Shown: positions 36,046 to 46,404, numbered from the stretch's first letter. The stretch is 64,000 nucleotides of DNA from Xylanimicrobium pachnodae JCM 13526 = NBRC 107786 (GCA_001592145.1 BCWJ01000001.1:62001-126000); one strand, 5' to 3'. Numbers and translations: made by a program. The notes: generated from the sequence alone by a model not told the origin.

Positions 36046-37461
36046 GTGGTGCTGCTCTCCCTGACCGCGTCCCACCGGGAACTCGACCTGGACGCGCTCG
36101 AACGACTCTCGACCGGGTCCGGCTCGTTGGCCCGCACCATCGCGGGTGCGTGCGAACCCGTGCGTGGCGCCGTCGTCATCTCCACGTGCAACCGGTTCGA
36201 GCTCTACCTGGACGTCGAGGCGCCCGTGACAGGCCCCGCGATCGACCACACCACCACGCACGCCGCGCAGCTCGTGGCGGCGGCGTCGGGCGTGGCGGTC
36301 GACGCCGCCGCGCGATGCCTCACGGTGCGGGTCGCCTCCGAGGTGCCCGAGCACCTCTTCGCCGTCGCCTCCGGGCTGGACTCGATGGTGATCGGCGAAC
36401 GCGAGGTCGCCGGGCAGGTCAAGCGCGCCCTGGAGGTCGCGCGCGAGGAGCGCACCACCTCCAAGACCCTCGAGCTGCTGTTCCAGACGGCGTCGCGCAC
36501 CTCGAAGCGCGTCGGGTCGTCGACGGCGCTCGGGACCACGGGCCGCTCGATCGTCAAGGTGGCGCTCGACCTCGCCGCCGACTCCCTGCCGCCGTGGCAC
36601 GCCGCCAGCACCATCATCATCGGCACCGGTTCCTACGCCGGGGCCACCGTCGCCGCGCTGCGCGCCCGCGGCGCCGGCGACATCCGCGTCTACTCCCAGT
36701 CCGGCCGCGCCGAGCTGTTCGCTGCCGGGCACGACGTCGCCGCCCTCCCGGTGGGCGAGGAGGCGCTCGTCGAGGCGCTCGCCGAGGCCGACCTGGTGGT
36801 CTCGGTCTCGGGCGCCCGCGGCCGGGGCCGTGCTCCGGTGGAGCCCGGCGAGCCCGGCCCGGAGGCCGCCCTGGAGTTCGTGCTCGACGCCGCCGCCGTC
36901 GCGCGGGCGCGCGTGCGGGCCGCGGAACGCGCCGACGCGCGCGACGGGTTCGCCGAGCGGGGCACACCGCGCCCCCTCGTGGTGCTCGACCTGGCCCTGC
37001 ACCGGGACGTGGACCCCGCGCTGGCCGACGTCGAGGGCGTCCAGCTCTACGACCTGCAGTCCCTCAAGGCGCACGCGCCCGCCACGGCCACCGCCGTGGT
37101 GGCCGACGCGCGAGCGCTGGTGGACGCAGCGGCCCGCGAGTTCGTCGAGCACCAGGTGGGGCGTGCAGCCGACGCCGCCGTCATGGCGCTGCTCGACGAG
37201 GCGGAACGCGAGGTGGACGCCGAGGTCGCCGCGGCGGTGGATCGCCTGCGCGACGAGCTGCGGGCCCGTGGTGAAGCGCCGGAGCCCGACGAGTCCGACG
37301 TCGAGAAGATCTCCACGGGCATCCGCAAGCGCATCCACACCGCCCTGCACGCCCGGATCGTCGCCGCCCGCGCGGAGGCGGTCGCCCAGGCCCGCGCCGC
37401 CGGGCAGGACGTGGTCGACGCCGCCCGGCGCGCTGCGGACGCCCCGGCGCCCCGCCGCTGA
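36046..37461 (+). CDS. hemA: Glutamyl-tRNA reductase
   Basis: A 471-residue enzyme committing glutamyl-tRNA to haem by reducing it to glutamate-1-semialdehyde. Catalytic Cys in VVISTCNRFELYLD (about residue 50), SGLDSMVIGEREVAGQVKRA, NADPH-binding IIIGTGSYAGATVAAL, and a helical dimerisation tail. A -10-like TACAGT (36031-36036) ends only 9 bases before GTG 36046, and no Shine-Dalgarno is seen, so the message may be leaderless. The shared 49-bp hemA/hemE divergent region would let both arms be controlled together. Confidence 0.94.
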   Translation: MVLLSLTASHRELDLDALERLSTGSGSLARTIAGACEPVRGAVVISTCNRFELYLDVEAPVTGPAIDHTTTHAAQLVAAASGVAVDAAARCLTVRVASEVPEHLFAVASGLDSMVIGEREVAGQVKRALEVAREERTTSKTLELLFQTASRTSKRVGSSTALGTTGRSIVKVALDLAADSLPPWHAASTIIIGTGSYAGATVAALRARGAGDIRVYSQSGRAELFAAGHDVAALPVGEEALVEALAEADLVVSVSGARGRGRAPVEPGEPGPEAALEFVLDAAAVARARVRAAERADARDGFAERGTPRPLVVLDLALHRDVDPALADVEGVQLYDLQSLKAHAPATATAVVADARALVDAAAREFVEHQVGRAADAAVMALLDEAEREVDAEVAAAVDRLRDELRARGEAPEPDESDVEKISTGIRKRIHTALHARIVAARAEAVAQARAAGQDVVDAARRAADAPAPRR

Positions 37462-37473
37462 CCGCGCACCCGC

Positions 37474-37503
37474 GTCATCCTGCGCGAGGTCGCAGGACCC
37501 AGG
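37474..37503. repeat. Intergenic repeat, family B copy 3
   Basis: A 30-bp unit from GTCATCCTGCGCGAGG to CGCAGGACCCAGG, 28 of 30 bases identical to 23000-23029. It lies 12 bp after the hemA stop. Confidence 0.7.
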
Positions 37504-37530
37504 ACCTTCCGGCCCGTTAGGATCGCCCCC

Positions 37531-38367
37531 ATGGCCAAGACCTCCCCGACCGACTTCGTGCTGCGCCCCTTCGAAGGCCTCCCCGGGGAGCCCGACTGGG
37601 TGGCGTTCCGGGAGATCGTGCCCGCCGCGACCGGCACGGCCCGCACCACGAAGAAGTACGGCGGCCACGACGTCGCCGTGGTGACCATGCTGCCCGGCGG
37701 GTACGCCGCGATGCACCGCCCGGACGGCACGATCCTGCTGGCCGTGCAGGGTGCCCTGAGCGCCGCCGACCTCTCGCGCGACCTGGCCGGGGCGCTGCTC
37801 GAGGCGATCGACGCGGAGCCGGGAACCGCGATCCTCGCCTCGCCGAAGCCCGAGGGCCCGCGCCTTCAGGACGTGCTGGACCCGAGCGTCCCGTTCGCGG
37901 TGACGGTCCAGGACGACTACGAGTTCTGGGTGGACGCCAGCACGGAGCGCACGGACGAGATCCGCGAGTCGCTGGCCGAGGCCGCCGAGTCCACCATCCC
38001 GACGGTGCGCCTGACCTCGGTGGACCACGCGTACTGGTGCGACATGGGCAAGCAGTTCCTGCGCTGGGTGCGCACCGAGGACGAGGACGACGTCGTCGCC
38101 GCCCTGGCCCGGCTGCACGCCAGGCGGGAGTCGGCGCTCGCGCTGGCCGACGGCGGCGTGGCCCGGTTCCTGGGCATGTTCCGTGCGGCGGGCCTCGTGG
38201 TGCCGGTCTGGGAGCTGCCCGCGGGCACCGAGGCGGCCGACGTCGAGGCGCCGGCCGCGGCACTCGGGGAGCGACTGACCGCGGCGTTGGCCGTGGACGC
38301 GCCGCTCGACGCGAACGAGCGGCGGGCGCGGGCGGGCATCGTCTCCCGTCAGGTGACGCTGCGCTGA
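37531..38367 (+). CDS. DUF5926 family protein
   Basis: A 278-residue cytoplasmic protein. The opening FVLRPFEGLPGEPDWVAFRE followed by EIVPAATGTA is what I know from the actinobacterial DUF5926 family. No enzymatic motif is evident; a Trp-Cys (HAYWCDMGKQFLRW) and an acidic stretch (RTEDEDDV) lie in the second half. It sits just upstream of a GT2 glycosyltransferase. Function unknown. Confidence 0.8.
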   Translation: MAKTSPTDFVLRPFEGLPGEPDWVAFREIVPAATGTARTTKKYGGHDVAVVTMLPGGYAAMHRPDGTILLAVQGALSAADLSRDLAGALLEAIDAEPGTAILASPKPEGPRLQDVLDPSVPFAVTVQDDYEFWVDASTERTDEIRESLAEAAESTIPTVRLTSVDHAYWCDMGKQFLRWVRTEDEDDVVAALARLHARRESALALADGGVARFLGMFRAAGLVVPVWELPAGTEAADVEAPAAALGERLTAALAVDAPLDANERRARAGIVSRQVTLR

Positions 38368-38492
38368 CCGTGGGCGCCGTGCCGGGCCTGCTTTCAGGGA
38401 ACTGGCCTACCGTTGGCGTAGAGTTCCAGGGGTAAAACTTTGCCCTTGGGTGCCCTACCACCACCATCTCTTCGACGCTTCAGGCAGGACGT

Positions 38493-39380
38493 GTGAAAGC
38501 GGATCATGTGCGGGGTCGCACCGAGCCCGACCCGGCGACCCCCGACGCGGTGACCAGTGCGGTGTCCGACGGCGTCGTCGCGCACCTGGAGCTGCCGGTG
38601 GCCAAGACGCGCCAGCCGGACGCCCCCCGCGGCCACCACGCGCAACGGGTCGCCGTGGTGATCCCGGCCAAGGACGAGCAGGAGCGCATCGCCGCCACCG
38701 TCCGAGCCGCCCGCGCGATCCCGCACGTGGACCTGGTGCTCGTGGTGGACGACGGGTCGGAGGACGACACGCAGCACACCGCGCGGGACGCGGGCGCCGT
38801 CGTCGTGCGCCACTCCCACAACCGGGGCAAGGCGGCCGCGATGGAGACGGGTGCGGCCGTCGTCGCGATGCGGGACGCGCCGGGGCGCCCGCCGCGGCTG
38901 CTGCTGTTCATCGACGGCGACCTGGGCGACACGGCCGTGAACACGGCCCCGCTGGTGACCCCGGTGCGCGAGGGCGTGGCGGACGTGGCGATCGCGCTGC
39001 TGCCGCCTCAGCCGGGCGCCGGAGGCCGCGGGATCGTGGTGGGCGCCGCCCGCCGGGCGATCCGCGCCATGACGGGCTGGACGCCCACGCAGCCGCTGAG
39101 CGGGATGCGCTGCCTGACACGCGAGGCGTTCGAGGCGGCCACGCCGCTGGCCCGCGGCTGGGGCGTCGAGACGGGCATGACCATCGACCTGCTGCGCCGC
39201 GGCTATGTGGCCGTCGAGGTGCCGTGCGACCTCAAGCACCGCCCGTCCTCGAACGACCTCAAGGGCCAGCTGCACCGGGCGGCGCAGTACCGCGACGTGA
39301 TGGTCGCGGTCAACGCCCGCCGCGTGCGCAGCGCGTTCGACGCGGTGCGTGGCGTGAAGGCCGACTCAACGAACACCTGA
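38493..39380 (+). CDS. Family 2 glycosyltransferase
   Basis: A 295-residue GT-A-fold enzyme. VAVVIPAKDEQERIAATVRA is the nucleotide-sugar start, DLVLVVDDGSEDDT and LLFIDGDLGD supply the acidic metal-binding residues, and GWGVETGMTIDLLRRGY is the acceptor-side ED-like region. Resembles polyprenyl-phosphate or glucosyl-3-phosphoglycerate type enzymes; the acceptor is not determined. No membrane helices. GTG start with AGGA upstream. Its end overlaps the convergent 1507-residue gene by 15 bp. Confidence 0.85.
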   Translation: MKADHVRGRTEPDPATPDAVTSAVSDGVVAHLELPVAKTRQPDAPRGHHAQRVAVVIPAKDEQERIAATVRAARAIPHVDLVLVVDDGSEDDTQHTARDAGAVVVRHSHNRGKAAAMETGAAVVAMRDAPGRPPRLLLFIDGDLGDTAVNTAPLVTPVREGVADVAIALLPPQPGAGGRGIVVGAARRAIRAMTGWTPTQPLSGMRCLTREAFEAATPLARGWGVETGMTIDLLRRGYVAVEVPCDLKHRPSSNDLKGQLHRAAQYRDVMVAVNARRVRSAFDAVRGVKADSTNT

Positions 39381-42300
39381 GCCCGCGCGCGACGTCGTGG
39401 CCTCGAGCGGCTCCGGGCCGTCGGGGGCCGTCCGGGCGGCGTTCAGCGCCGTGAGCAGCACCAACGGGATCGCGGGGATGAGGGCGATCATCGCGATCCG
39501 CGCGCCGAAGTCGTTGACCACGGACCCGAGCACGCTGATCACCCAGATGGCGAGCAGCGCCGGGCGGAACAGCGGCCAGGCGGCGTCCGCCCGGGTGAGC
39601 CACAGCGGCGTCCACCGGGCCCGCATCGCCACGGTGCCCAGCAGCGGCACGGCGGCGGCCAGCAGCACGACGACGGTGAGCCACACGGGCAGCCCGCCCA
39701 GCAGCGACCGCGCGGCGAACCACGCCTTGCGGGCCAGCAGCGCCCACGCCTCGCCGTTGATCACCTGGTCCACGAACCGGCCCAGGTGCGAGCGTTCGGC
39801 CGCCGGGCGGAGCCAGTCGAGCACGCCGATGACGCCGACGGCGCCCACGCCCGCGGCGGCCACCAGCACGAACCGCTGGAACGTGACACGGGTGCCCAGC
39901 GCGCCGAAGCCCACCAGCACGAACGCGGGCACGATCACGAGCCCGCCGCCCAGGTCGGCGCCGAAGGTGGGCCACACGTTGACCACGAGGGCCACGACAC
40001 CGATGACGCTGACGGTGATCCCGGCGACCCGCCGGTGGCCGCGCGCCACGAGCCACTGCCCGAGGGCGGCGGCGAACACGAGCCCCACGACGGCGTAGAC
40101 GGAGAACGTCGGGTTGCCGAAGCCGAAGAAGCGCGCGCCGAACGTGGGCGCCGAGCCGAGCGGCGACGTCCGGTTGAGCGGGGTGCCCACCACGCCGTCG
40201 ACCGTCAGCGCGAGGAACGTGATGCCGGCGACGATCCCGGGCCGCGCCCACACGGGGTCGCGGGGTGCGAGGGTCGCCAGGCCGGCCACGGTGGCCGTGG
40301 TGAGCGCGGTGCCGAGGGTGAGCGCGAGGACGGGGTTCGGGAACTTCCACCACTCGGTCAGGCCGCCCAGGAACGCGGCGGCCGGCAGGGAGGCCAGCGT
40401 GAGCGCGACGCCCTCCGCGAGGTTCCACCACCGCCGCCGGATCCGGTCGGTGGTCCCGTCCTTGCGTCGTGTGCGCGCGCCCACGACCCAGCAGACCGCG
40501 GCGGCGGCGAACGCCACGTAGAACGGGTCGTCCACGAACCAGGCGTAGGCGGCGCGGCGCACGTGGTCGCGCGCGGTGACGTCCGCGAGCTCGTCGGCCG
40601 TGGTCCCGGTGTCCGCGGGCCGGATCCCCGCGCGCATGAGGGACGTGTCGTCCAGGGGGGAGGGCACGGGCACGCCGACGGCGTCGAGCACGGTGGCCGG
40701 CACGTCCAGGAGGCGGGCTACGCCCTCGGTGCGGGTCGCGGTGGAGGACAGGAACCGGGGGCGGTCGTCCATGCCGGAGTCGGGGGAGAGCAGGGCGATG
40801 CCGAGCGCCGGCTGGGTGCCGGGCACCGCACCCACGTCGACGACGAGCACGGTCGCGTCGGCGGGGGCGGCGGAGACGGCACGGGCCGCCGCGAGGTCGA
40901 CGGCGGCCACCTGCTCGGCGCGGTCCGAGCTGCCGAGCACGGCCCCGGCGTCGATGACGGTCACGGGGCAGTCGAACGCGTCGGTCCCGGGGGCCAGCGC
41001 CTCGTCCAGGGTGCGGTAGCGCGCGACGTTGCCGTTGCCGTCCGCGAGGGCGACGGCCGCGCCTGGCCCCACCGCCGTGGAGCACACGGGCGCGGTGCCG
41101 ATGAGGGTGCCGACGCGCCCGAGCTGTGCGCCCAGCGAGGAACCGTCCTGGAGCGCCGTCAGCGCGTCCCAGCCGCTCACGGTGGCGCCGTCGTTCCCCG
41201 GGGTGGTGTCGACGCCGAGCTCGGGGCATGCCCACGCCCCGGCGTCGTCACGGGTGTCGGCGACCTCGGTGAGCTGCCCCGCGGACAGGGCGAGCCACCC
41301 GGCGTCCTGGCAGCGCGCGGAGCGCCCGGTCGGCAGGGACACGCCCCCGGCGTCGGCGCCGTCGGCGAGGAGCTGGGCGAGGCGCGGCGCGAGCGGCGCG
41401 TCCGGGTTGAGGTCGGGCCAGCGCAGCCCGGACGTGCCGATCACCACGAGCGACGAACCCGGTGCGGCGACGACGGACTCGGGGGCCAGGGGGGAGGCGT
41501 TCGTCTGCGTGCCCGCGTGCCCGTGCTCGAGCGACGGCGGGAGCATGCCGGTGCCGGCCAGGAGCACCAGCAGCACGCCGGCCCCGACGATGGTGATGCG
41601 GCGGGGCTCGCCGCGGGGCGGGCGCGGCGCGCGCACCGTCGCGGCCGGAGCCGTGACGTGAGCGGCGTCCGGCACCGCGACCCGCCAGTTCCCGGTCCCG
41701 AGCGTCGTCGCCGCGGCGAGCAGCACCACGACGGCGACGCCGACGCCGGTGTCGTTGAGCGTGGACCCCAGGGCGGTGACCACCACGAGTGCGACGACGA
41801 GCGTGCGCAGCACCGGGCGGTCCCGGTAGGCGGCCGCGAGCGGCGCGAACCGGAGCCACGGGCGGCGGTGGGGGGCCAGGACGGCCCAGGCGAGCAGCAC
41901 GATGAGGATCGCGGCGAGCGCGCCCGGAAGGTGGGAGACGGTGGCGAGGGCGCCGTGCGCCTTGGCGACCACGAGCGCGAGGGCGTCGCCGTCGGTGATC
42001 CGCTGCACGAACCGGCCCAGGTGCGAGCCGCCCGGCGCGAGCCACGCGACCAGGGCGAACGCGGCGACCACCACGACGGTGAGCCCCGCGGTCAGGGCCC
42101 AGTGCCGCAGCCGCATCCGGGTGCCGCCGAGCAGCATCAGCAGCACGACGAACGCGGGCACCAGCGCGACGATCCCCCCGGCGTCCGCACCGAAGTCGGG
42201 CGTCCCGTTGACGATCACGGTGACCAGCCCGATCGCGCCGGCCACGGTCCGCCGCCGGGAGGTCAGCGACGCGGCGAGTCCGGCGGCGAGCACCAGGGCC

Positions 42301-43889
42301 GCCACCGAGTACACGGCGAACACGGTGTTGCCGAATCCGTAGAAGCGGGCGCCGTCCGCGAGCGACGGGCCGAGCGGCGACCCGCGCTGCAGCGTGGTGC
42401 CGGTGACGCCGTCGATCGTGAGCACCAGCCAGGTGAGGCCGGCGATCAGGGTGGGCCGGCGCCAGGCCGCATCGGGGATCCAGCGTGCCACCGGCCGGTC
42501 GAGCGCCCACACGAGGAGCGCGAGCACGGCGGCCGGCACCGCCACCGCGGCGGCGAGCACGGGGCCGGGGGCGGGGGACGTCCACCAGCGGCTCAGCGTC
42601 GCCAGCGAGGCCGCGGTGGGCAGGAACGCGCCCACGGTCAGCGCGGACACGGCCAGGCGCGACCGGCGCCGGCGCACGAGCACGGGGATGGCGAGCGCGC
42701 TCAGGATGCCCAGCAGCCCGAGCAGCGCGTGGTTCATGGGCGGCGCGACCTCGGTGAGGGTGAGCAGGTACTGGCGGTTGTCCACCGTGGCGCGCGTGTC
42801 GAGCCGGCGTTCGGGGCCGCGCTCGAGCGGGCTGCCGTCGAACCCGGCGAGGTCCACGCCGGCGGCCGCCGCGACGGTGGCGGGCAGGTCGGTGGTGAGG
42901 ACCACGCCCTCCTCGCGTCGCGACGACGGCGAGGCGAGCCACGTGGGCTGCCCCCCGGTGCCGCGCTCGACGGCCACCTGGAGGGCCCGCTGCCCGAGCG
43001 GCGTGTCCGCGATGCCGGCCACGATCAGGCGCGCCTCCTGGGGCAGCGCGCGGTGCAGGCGGCCCACGTTGGCGTCGAGCTCGCGCAGCGCGTCCCCGCG
43101 GTCCACGGCAGGGTCGGGCAGCTCGCCCAGGTCGACCACGGTCACCGGGCACGCCGTGAGCTGCGCCGCGAGCTCATCCTCATCGGTGGCGACGTGGGGG
43201 AGGTACCGGTCCACGGACCCGTCCGCGCCGGCGAGCGCGATGGCGGCGCCCGGCCCGATCGCCGTCGAGCACACGTTCGCCGCGCGCAGCTTGTCACCCA
43301 GCGTGCCGGGGCTCCCGTACGAGCCGGTGGCCGTGGCGTCCTGCGCCGTGAGGGGGGCCCAGCCGGTCACGCTGGCCGGCTCGGCACCGTCCGCGTGCGC
43401 GGCGCCGGTGGTGGCGACCGAGGGGACGGGACGGCACCGCAGGTCGGGGGGCATGTCGCGGTCGGTGCTGGCCGCGGCGTCGGCGTCGGCCAAGTCGTCG
43501 CCGGAGAGTCCCGGCTCCGGGGTCAGCGCCCCGCCCGTGACCCGGTTCCCCGCCGAGAACGTCAGCCAGGCGTCGACCGGGCACGTGGGCGCCAGCACGC
43601 GCACCGAGATGGAGGCGACGTCGCCGCCGCTGATCAGCCGCCACAGGTTCGGGGTGCGCACCGCGTCGACGTCGGACCACTCGAGCCCGGCGACCCCGGC
43701 CACCACGAGGGGTTCGTCCGTCGACGCCGTCGCCACCGGGGGCGACGCGTCGCCGGCGGGGTCCGACGGCGCGGCGTCGTCGGCCCGGGCGGGTGCGACG
43801 CCGATGCCGACGACCAACGCCGCCACCAGGCCCAACAGGGTCAGCAGGCCGGCGAGAGCCGCCGCCGTGGCTCGGGCGCGAATGATCAC
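39366..43889 (-). CDS. Giant membrane protein, tandem duplication of an ectodomain-plus-membrane unit
   Basis: A 1507-residue protein that is two head-to-tail copies of one unit. Each copy has an extracytoplasmic domain with an alkaline-phosphatase/sulfatase-like feel (about 55-380 and 800-1115) and then a bundle of about eight to ten membrane helices (about 385-720 and 1120-1480). Paired landmarks: VCSTAIGPGAAIALAG (near 211) with VCSTAVGPGAAVALAD (near 933), GARFYGFGNTVFAVYS (near 515) with GARFFGFGNPTFSVYA (near 1253), SHLGRFVQRITDGDALAL (near 628) with SHLGRFVDQVINGEAWAL (near 1371). A signal-like first helix precedes copy 1. Likely a cell-envelope enzyme acting on a surface polymer; the substrate is unknown. 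GTG start. Confidence 0.8.
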   Translation of the reverse strand: MIIRARATAAALAGLLTLLGLVAALVVGIGVAPARADDAAPSDPAGDASPPVATASTDEPLVVAGVAGLEWSDVDAVRTPNLWRLISGGDVASISVRVLAPTCPVDAWLTFSAGNRVTGGALTPEPGLSGDDLADADAAASTDRDMPPDLRCRPVPSVATTGAAHADGAEPASVTGWAPLTAQDATATGSYGSPGTLGDKLRAANVCSTAIGPGAAIALAGADGSVDRYLPHVATDEDELAAQLTACPVTVVDLGELPDPAVDRGDALRELDANVGRLHRALPQEARLIVAGIADTPLGQRALQVAVERGTGGQPTWLASPSSRREEGVVLTTDLPATVAAAAGVDLAGFDGSPLERGPERRLDTRATVDNRQYLLTLTEVAPPMNHALLGLLGILSALAIPVLVRRRRSRLAVSALTVGAFLPTAASLATLSRWWTSPAPGPVLAAAVAVPAAVLALLVWALDRPVARWIPDAAWRRPTLIAGLTWLVLTIDGVTGTTLQRGSPLGPSLADGARFYGFGNTVFAVYSVAALVLAAGLAASLTSRRRTVAGAIGLVTVIVNGTPDFGADAGGIVALVPAFVVLLMLLGGTRMRLRHWALTAGLTVVVVAAFALVAWLAPGGSHLGRFVQRITDGDALALVVAKAHGALATVSHLPGALAAILIVLLAWAVLAPHRRPWLRFAPLAAAYRDRPVLRTLVVALVVVTALGSTLNDTGVGVAVVVLLAAATTLGTGNWRVAVPDAAHVTAPAATVRAPRPPRGEPRRITIVGAGVLLVLLAGTGMLPPSLEHGHAGTQTNASPLAPESVVAAPGSSLVVIGTSGLRWPDLNPDAPLAPRLAQLLADGADAGGVSLPTGRSARCQDAGWLALSAGQLTEVADTRDDAGAWACPELGVDTTPGNDGATVSGWDALTALQDGSSLGAQLGRVGTLIGTAPVCSTAVGPGAAVALADGNGNVARYRTLDEALAPGTDAFDCPVTVIDAGAVLGSSDRAEQVAAVDLAAARAVSAAPADATVLVVDVGAVPGTQPALGIALLSPDSGMDDRPRFLSSTATRTEGVARLLDVPATVLDAVGVPVPSPLDDTSLMRAGIRPADTGTTADELADVTARDHVRRAAYAWFVDDPFYVAFAAAAVCWVVGARTRRKDGTTDRIRRRWWNLAEGVALTLASLPAAAFLGGLTEWWKFPNPVLALTLGTALTTATVAGLATLAPRDPVWARPGIVAGITFLALTVDGVVGTPLNRTSPLGSAPTFGARFFGFGNPTFSVYAVVGLVFAAALGQWLVARGHRRVAGITVSVIGVVALVVNVWPTFGADLGGGLVIVPAFVLVGFGALGTRVTFQRFVLVAAAGVGAVGVIGVLDWLRPAAERSHLGRFVDQVINGEAWALLARKAWFAARSLLGGLPVWLTVVVLLAAAVPLLGTVAMRARWTPLWLTRADAAWPLFRPALLAIWVISVLGSVVNDFGARIAMIALIPAIPLVLLTALNAARTAPDGPEPLEATTSRAGSGVR

Positions 43890-43933
43890 CGGACCACCCT
43901 ACGGGCGGCGTGTGATCAAGCCGTGTGGATGCC

Positions 43934-45040
43934 TCACGTGGTGCGCACACGCAGCGCGCCGGGATCGACCCAGACCTCCAGCTCGCGCAGGCGGCCCAGG
44001 GGGTCCCCGTCCACCTGGGCGTGCTCGCCGCCCCCCATCACCCGGATCACGGTGTGCCGGGCCCGCGCGTGGTCGATGCGGCCGATCTTGCCCGGCAGCC
44101 CGGCGCGCAGCCCGGCGCCCTGCATCACCACCTCGCCCAGGAGCTGCGCCCAGCCGGCCAGCCCGCCGCGCGTGTCGATCGCGGCCACGTCGAGCACGCC
44201 GTCGTCGATCTCGGCGTCGGGCAGCAGCGTGACGCCGCCGGGCAGGCGGCCGCAATTGCCCACCATGATGCTGCGCAGTCGCGCCTCGACCGGCTCGCCG
44301 TGGTCGAGCACCACCTGCACCTGCAGGCGGCGGCCGTGCAGGTGCCGCACGCCGGCCAGGAAGTACGCCATCCACCCCACGCGGCGCTTGAGACTCGCGT
44401 CCGCGTCCGCGACCATCGCGGCGTCGAACCCCAGGCCCGCGATCACCAGGAAGAGCTGGGTGTCGCCGGGCGTCGCGCCGTCGGGGCGCACCTCCCCGTC
44501 CAGGCCCACGTCCGACTCCGTGACCCGCGCCCAGCCGACGTCGATGCGGTGGTCGCGGCCCCCGATGACGATGCCCATCGCGTCCGCGACGGACGCGAGC
44601 GGCAGGTCCAGGTTGCGCGCCAGCAGGTTCCCGGTGCCCACCGGGAGGATCGCCATGGGGACGTCCCCGCCGGCCAGCGCGCCCGCGACGGCCCGCACCG
44701 TGCCGTCGCCGCCCGCCGCGACGACGACGTCGGCGCCCGCCGCGACCGCCTCGCGCGCCTGCGCGCCACCCGGCTGCTCCACCGTGGTCTCGTAGAACAG
44801 GGGGGCGGGCAGCGCCGCGTCCGCGCACACCTGCTTGACGATCTCGACCAGCTCCGCCGCGCCCTCCTTGGACGGGTTGACGACGACGGCGACGCGTTCA
44901 CCGGCCTCGTCCGGTTCCGCTTCCGCCGCGGGCCGGGGGAGGTGCTGGGAGCGGGTGCGGCGCCACAGCACCAGGGCGAGCGTCAGGGCCGCGCACGCGA
45001 TCAGCACCGCGACGGCCAGCAGCCAGAGCTCCCACCCCAT
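43934..45040 (-). CDS. Diacylglycerol kinase-family lipid kinase (YegS-like)
   Basis: A 368-residue protein with an N-terminal membrane helix (about 3-25) and a DAGK catalytic domain: [15 protein letters not shown], the nucleotide-binding [17 protein letters not shown], and [17 protein letters not shown], with a C-terminal [14 protein letters not shown] turn that is typical of the beta-rich second domain. It phosphorylates a lipid or sphingoid alcohol at the membrane. ATG 45040 begins directly before the helix. Divergent from serS. Confidence 0.9.
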   Translation of the reverse strand: MGWELWLLAVAVLIACAALTLALVLWRRTRSQHLPRPAAEAEPDEAGERVAVVVNPSKEGAAELVEIVKQVCADAALPAPLFYETTVEQPGGAQAREAVAAGADVVVAAGGDGTVRAVAGALAGGDVPMAILPVGTGNLLARNLDLPLASVADAMGIVIGGRDHRIDVGWARVTESDVGLDGEVRPDGATPGDTQLFLVIAGLGFDAAMVADADASLKRRVGWMAYFLAGVRHLHGRRLQVQVVLDHGEPVEARLRSIMVGNCGRLPGGVTLLPDAEIDDGVLDVAAIDTRGGLAGWAQLLGEVVMQGAGLRAGLPGKIGRIDHARARHTVIRVMGGGEHAQVDGDPLGRLRELEVWVDPGALRVRTT

Positions 45041-45129
45041 GCTCGAACCGTAGCGGGACTGCGCCACCGGTGCGCCTCACGCGCATATCGCCGGGCCGTG
45101 CGGTGTCGCCCCCGGTTAGGCTTCGACCC

Positions 45130-46404
45130 GTGATCGACCTTCGTGCGCTGCGAGACAACCCCGACGTCGTCCGTGCGAGCCAGGTGGCCCGCGGTGACGA
45201 CCCCGCCCTCGTGGACGCGGCGCTCGACGCCGACGCCCGCCGCCGCGCCTCCCTGGCCGCGTTCGAGGAGCTGCGCGCCGAGCAGAAGGCCATGGGCAAG
45301 CAGGTCGCCCAGGCCCAGGGCGAGGAGAAGCAGGCGCTGCTGGCCCGCACCAGGCACCTGGCCGAGGAGGTCAAGGCGCGCTCGCGCGAGGCCGAGGAGG
45401 CCGCGGCCACGCTCGACGCCACCCTGTGGAAGATCTCGAACGTCATCGACGGCGCGCCGTCGGGTGGCGAGGACGACTACGTCGTCGTCAAGCACGTGCG
45501 CACCCCGCGCGACTTCGCCGCCGAGGGCTTCGAGCCGCGCGACCACCTGGCGCTCGGCGAGGGGCTGCGCGCCATCGACATGGCCCGCGGTGCCAAGGTC
45601 TCGGGGGCACGGTTCTTCTTCCTGACCGGCATCGGCGCCCGCCTCGAGCTGGCGATCCTCAACGCCGCCATGGACCAGGCGATCGCCGCCGGGTTCACGC
45701 CCGTCATCACGCCCACCCTGGTCAAGCCCGAGACCATGCGCGGCACCGGGTTCCTGGGCGCGCACGCCGACGAGATCTACCGCCTGGAGAAGGACGACCT
45801 GTACCTGGTCGGCACCTCCGAGGTCGCGCTGGCCGGCTACCACGCCGACGAGATCATCGACCTCGCCGACGGCCCTGCCCGGTACGCGGGGTGGAGCGCC
45901 TGCTACCGGCGCGAGGCGGGATCGGCCGGCCGGGACACGCGCGGCATCATCCGCGTGCACCAGTTCCACAAGGTCGAGATGTTCAGCTACTGCCGCCCCG
46001 AGGACGCCGCCGCCGAGCACCAGCGCCTCCTGGGGTGGGAGGAGAACATGCTCGCCCTGGTGGACCTGCCGTACCGGGTGATCGATACCGCCGCCGGGGA
46101 CCTGGGCTCGTCGGCCGCCCGCAAGTTCGACTGCGAGGCGTGGCTGCCCACCCAGAACCGGTGGCTGGAGCTCACCTCGACGTCGAACTGCACTACGTTC
46201 CAGGCCCGCCGCCTGGGCGTGCGCGAGCGCACCGAGGACGGCTCGACCCGCGCCGTGGCCACCCTCAACGGCACCCTGGGCACCACCCGGTGGATCGTGG
46301 CCATCCTGGAGAACCACCAGCAGGCCGACGGCTCGGTGCGCGTCCCCGAGGGCCTGCGGCCGTACCTGGGGGGCCTGGAGGTTCTGGAGCCCGTCAGTGG
46401 CTGA
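45130..46404 (+). CDS. serS: Seryl-tRNA synthetase
   Basis: A 424-residue class II synthetase charging tRNA-Ser. The N-terminal coiled-coil arm (about 30-105) that grips the tRNA long arm is followed by the catalytic core: [16 protein letters not shown], the motif 2 loop around [20 protein letters not shown], and motif 3 in [22 protein letters not shown] 45130 matches the canonical [17 protein letters not shown] start. Overlaps the HAD gene by 8 bases. Confidence 0.97.
   Translation: MIDLRALRDNPDVVRASQVARGDDPALVDAALDADARRRASLAAFEELRAEQKAMGKQVAQAQGEEKQALLARTRHLAEEVKARSREAEEAAATLDATLWKISNVIDGAPSGGEDDYVVVKHVRTPRDFAAEGFEPRDHLALGEGLRAIDMARGAKVSGARFFFLTGIGARLELAILNAAMDQAIAAGFTPVITPTLVKPETMRGTGFLGAHADEIYRLEKDDLYLVGTSEVALAGYHADEIIDLADGPARYAGWSACYRREAGSAGRDTRGIIRVHQFHKVEMFSYCRPEDAAAEHQRLLGWEENMLALVDLPYRVIDTAAGDLGSSAARKFDCEAWLPTQNRWLELTSTSNCTTFQARRLGVRERTEDGSTRAVATLNGTLGTTRWIVAILENHQQADGSVRVPEGLRPYLGGLEVLEPVSG

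Noticed and set aside
38398-38427. GGAACT/AGTTCC inverted repeat before the GT2 gene
   Set aside because: Six-base arms only, and no matching regulator; not strong enough for a call.
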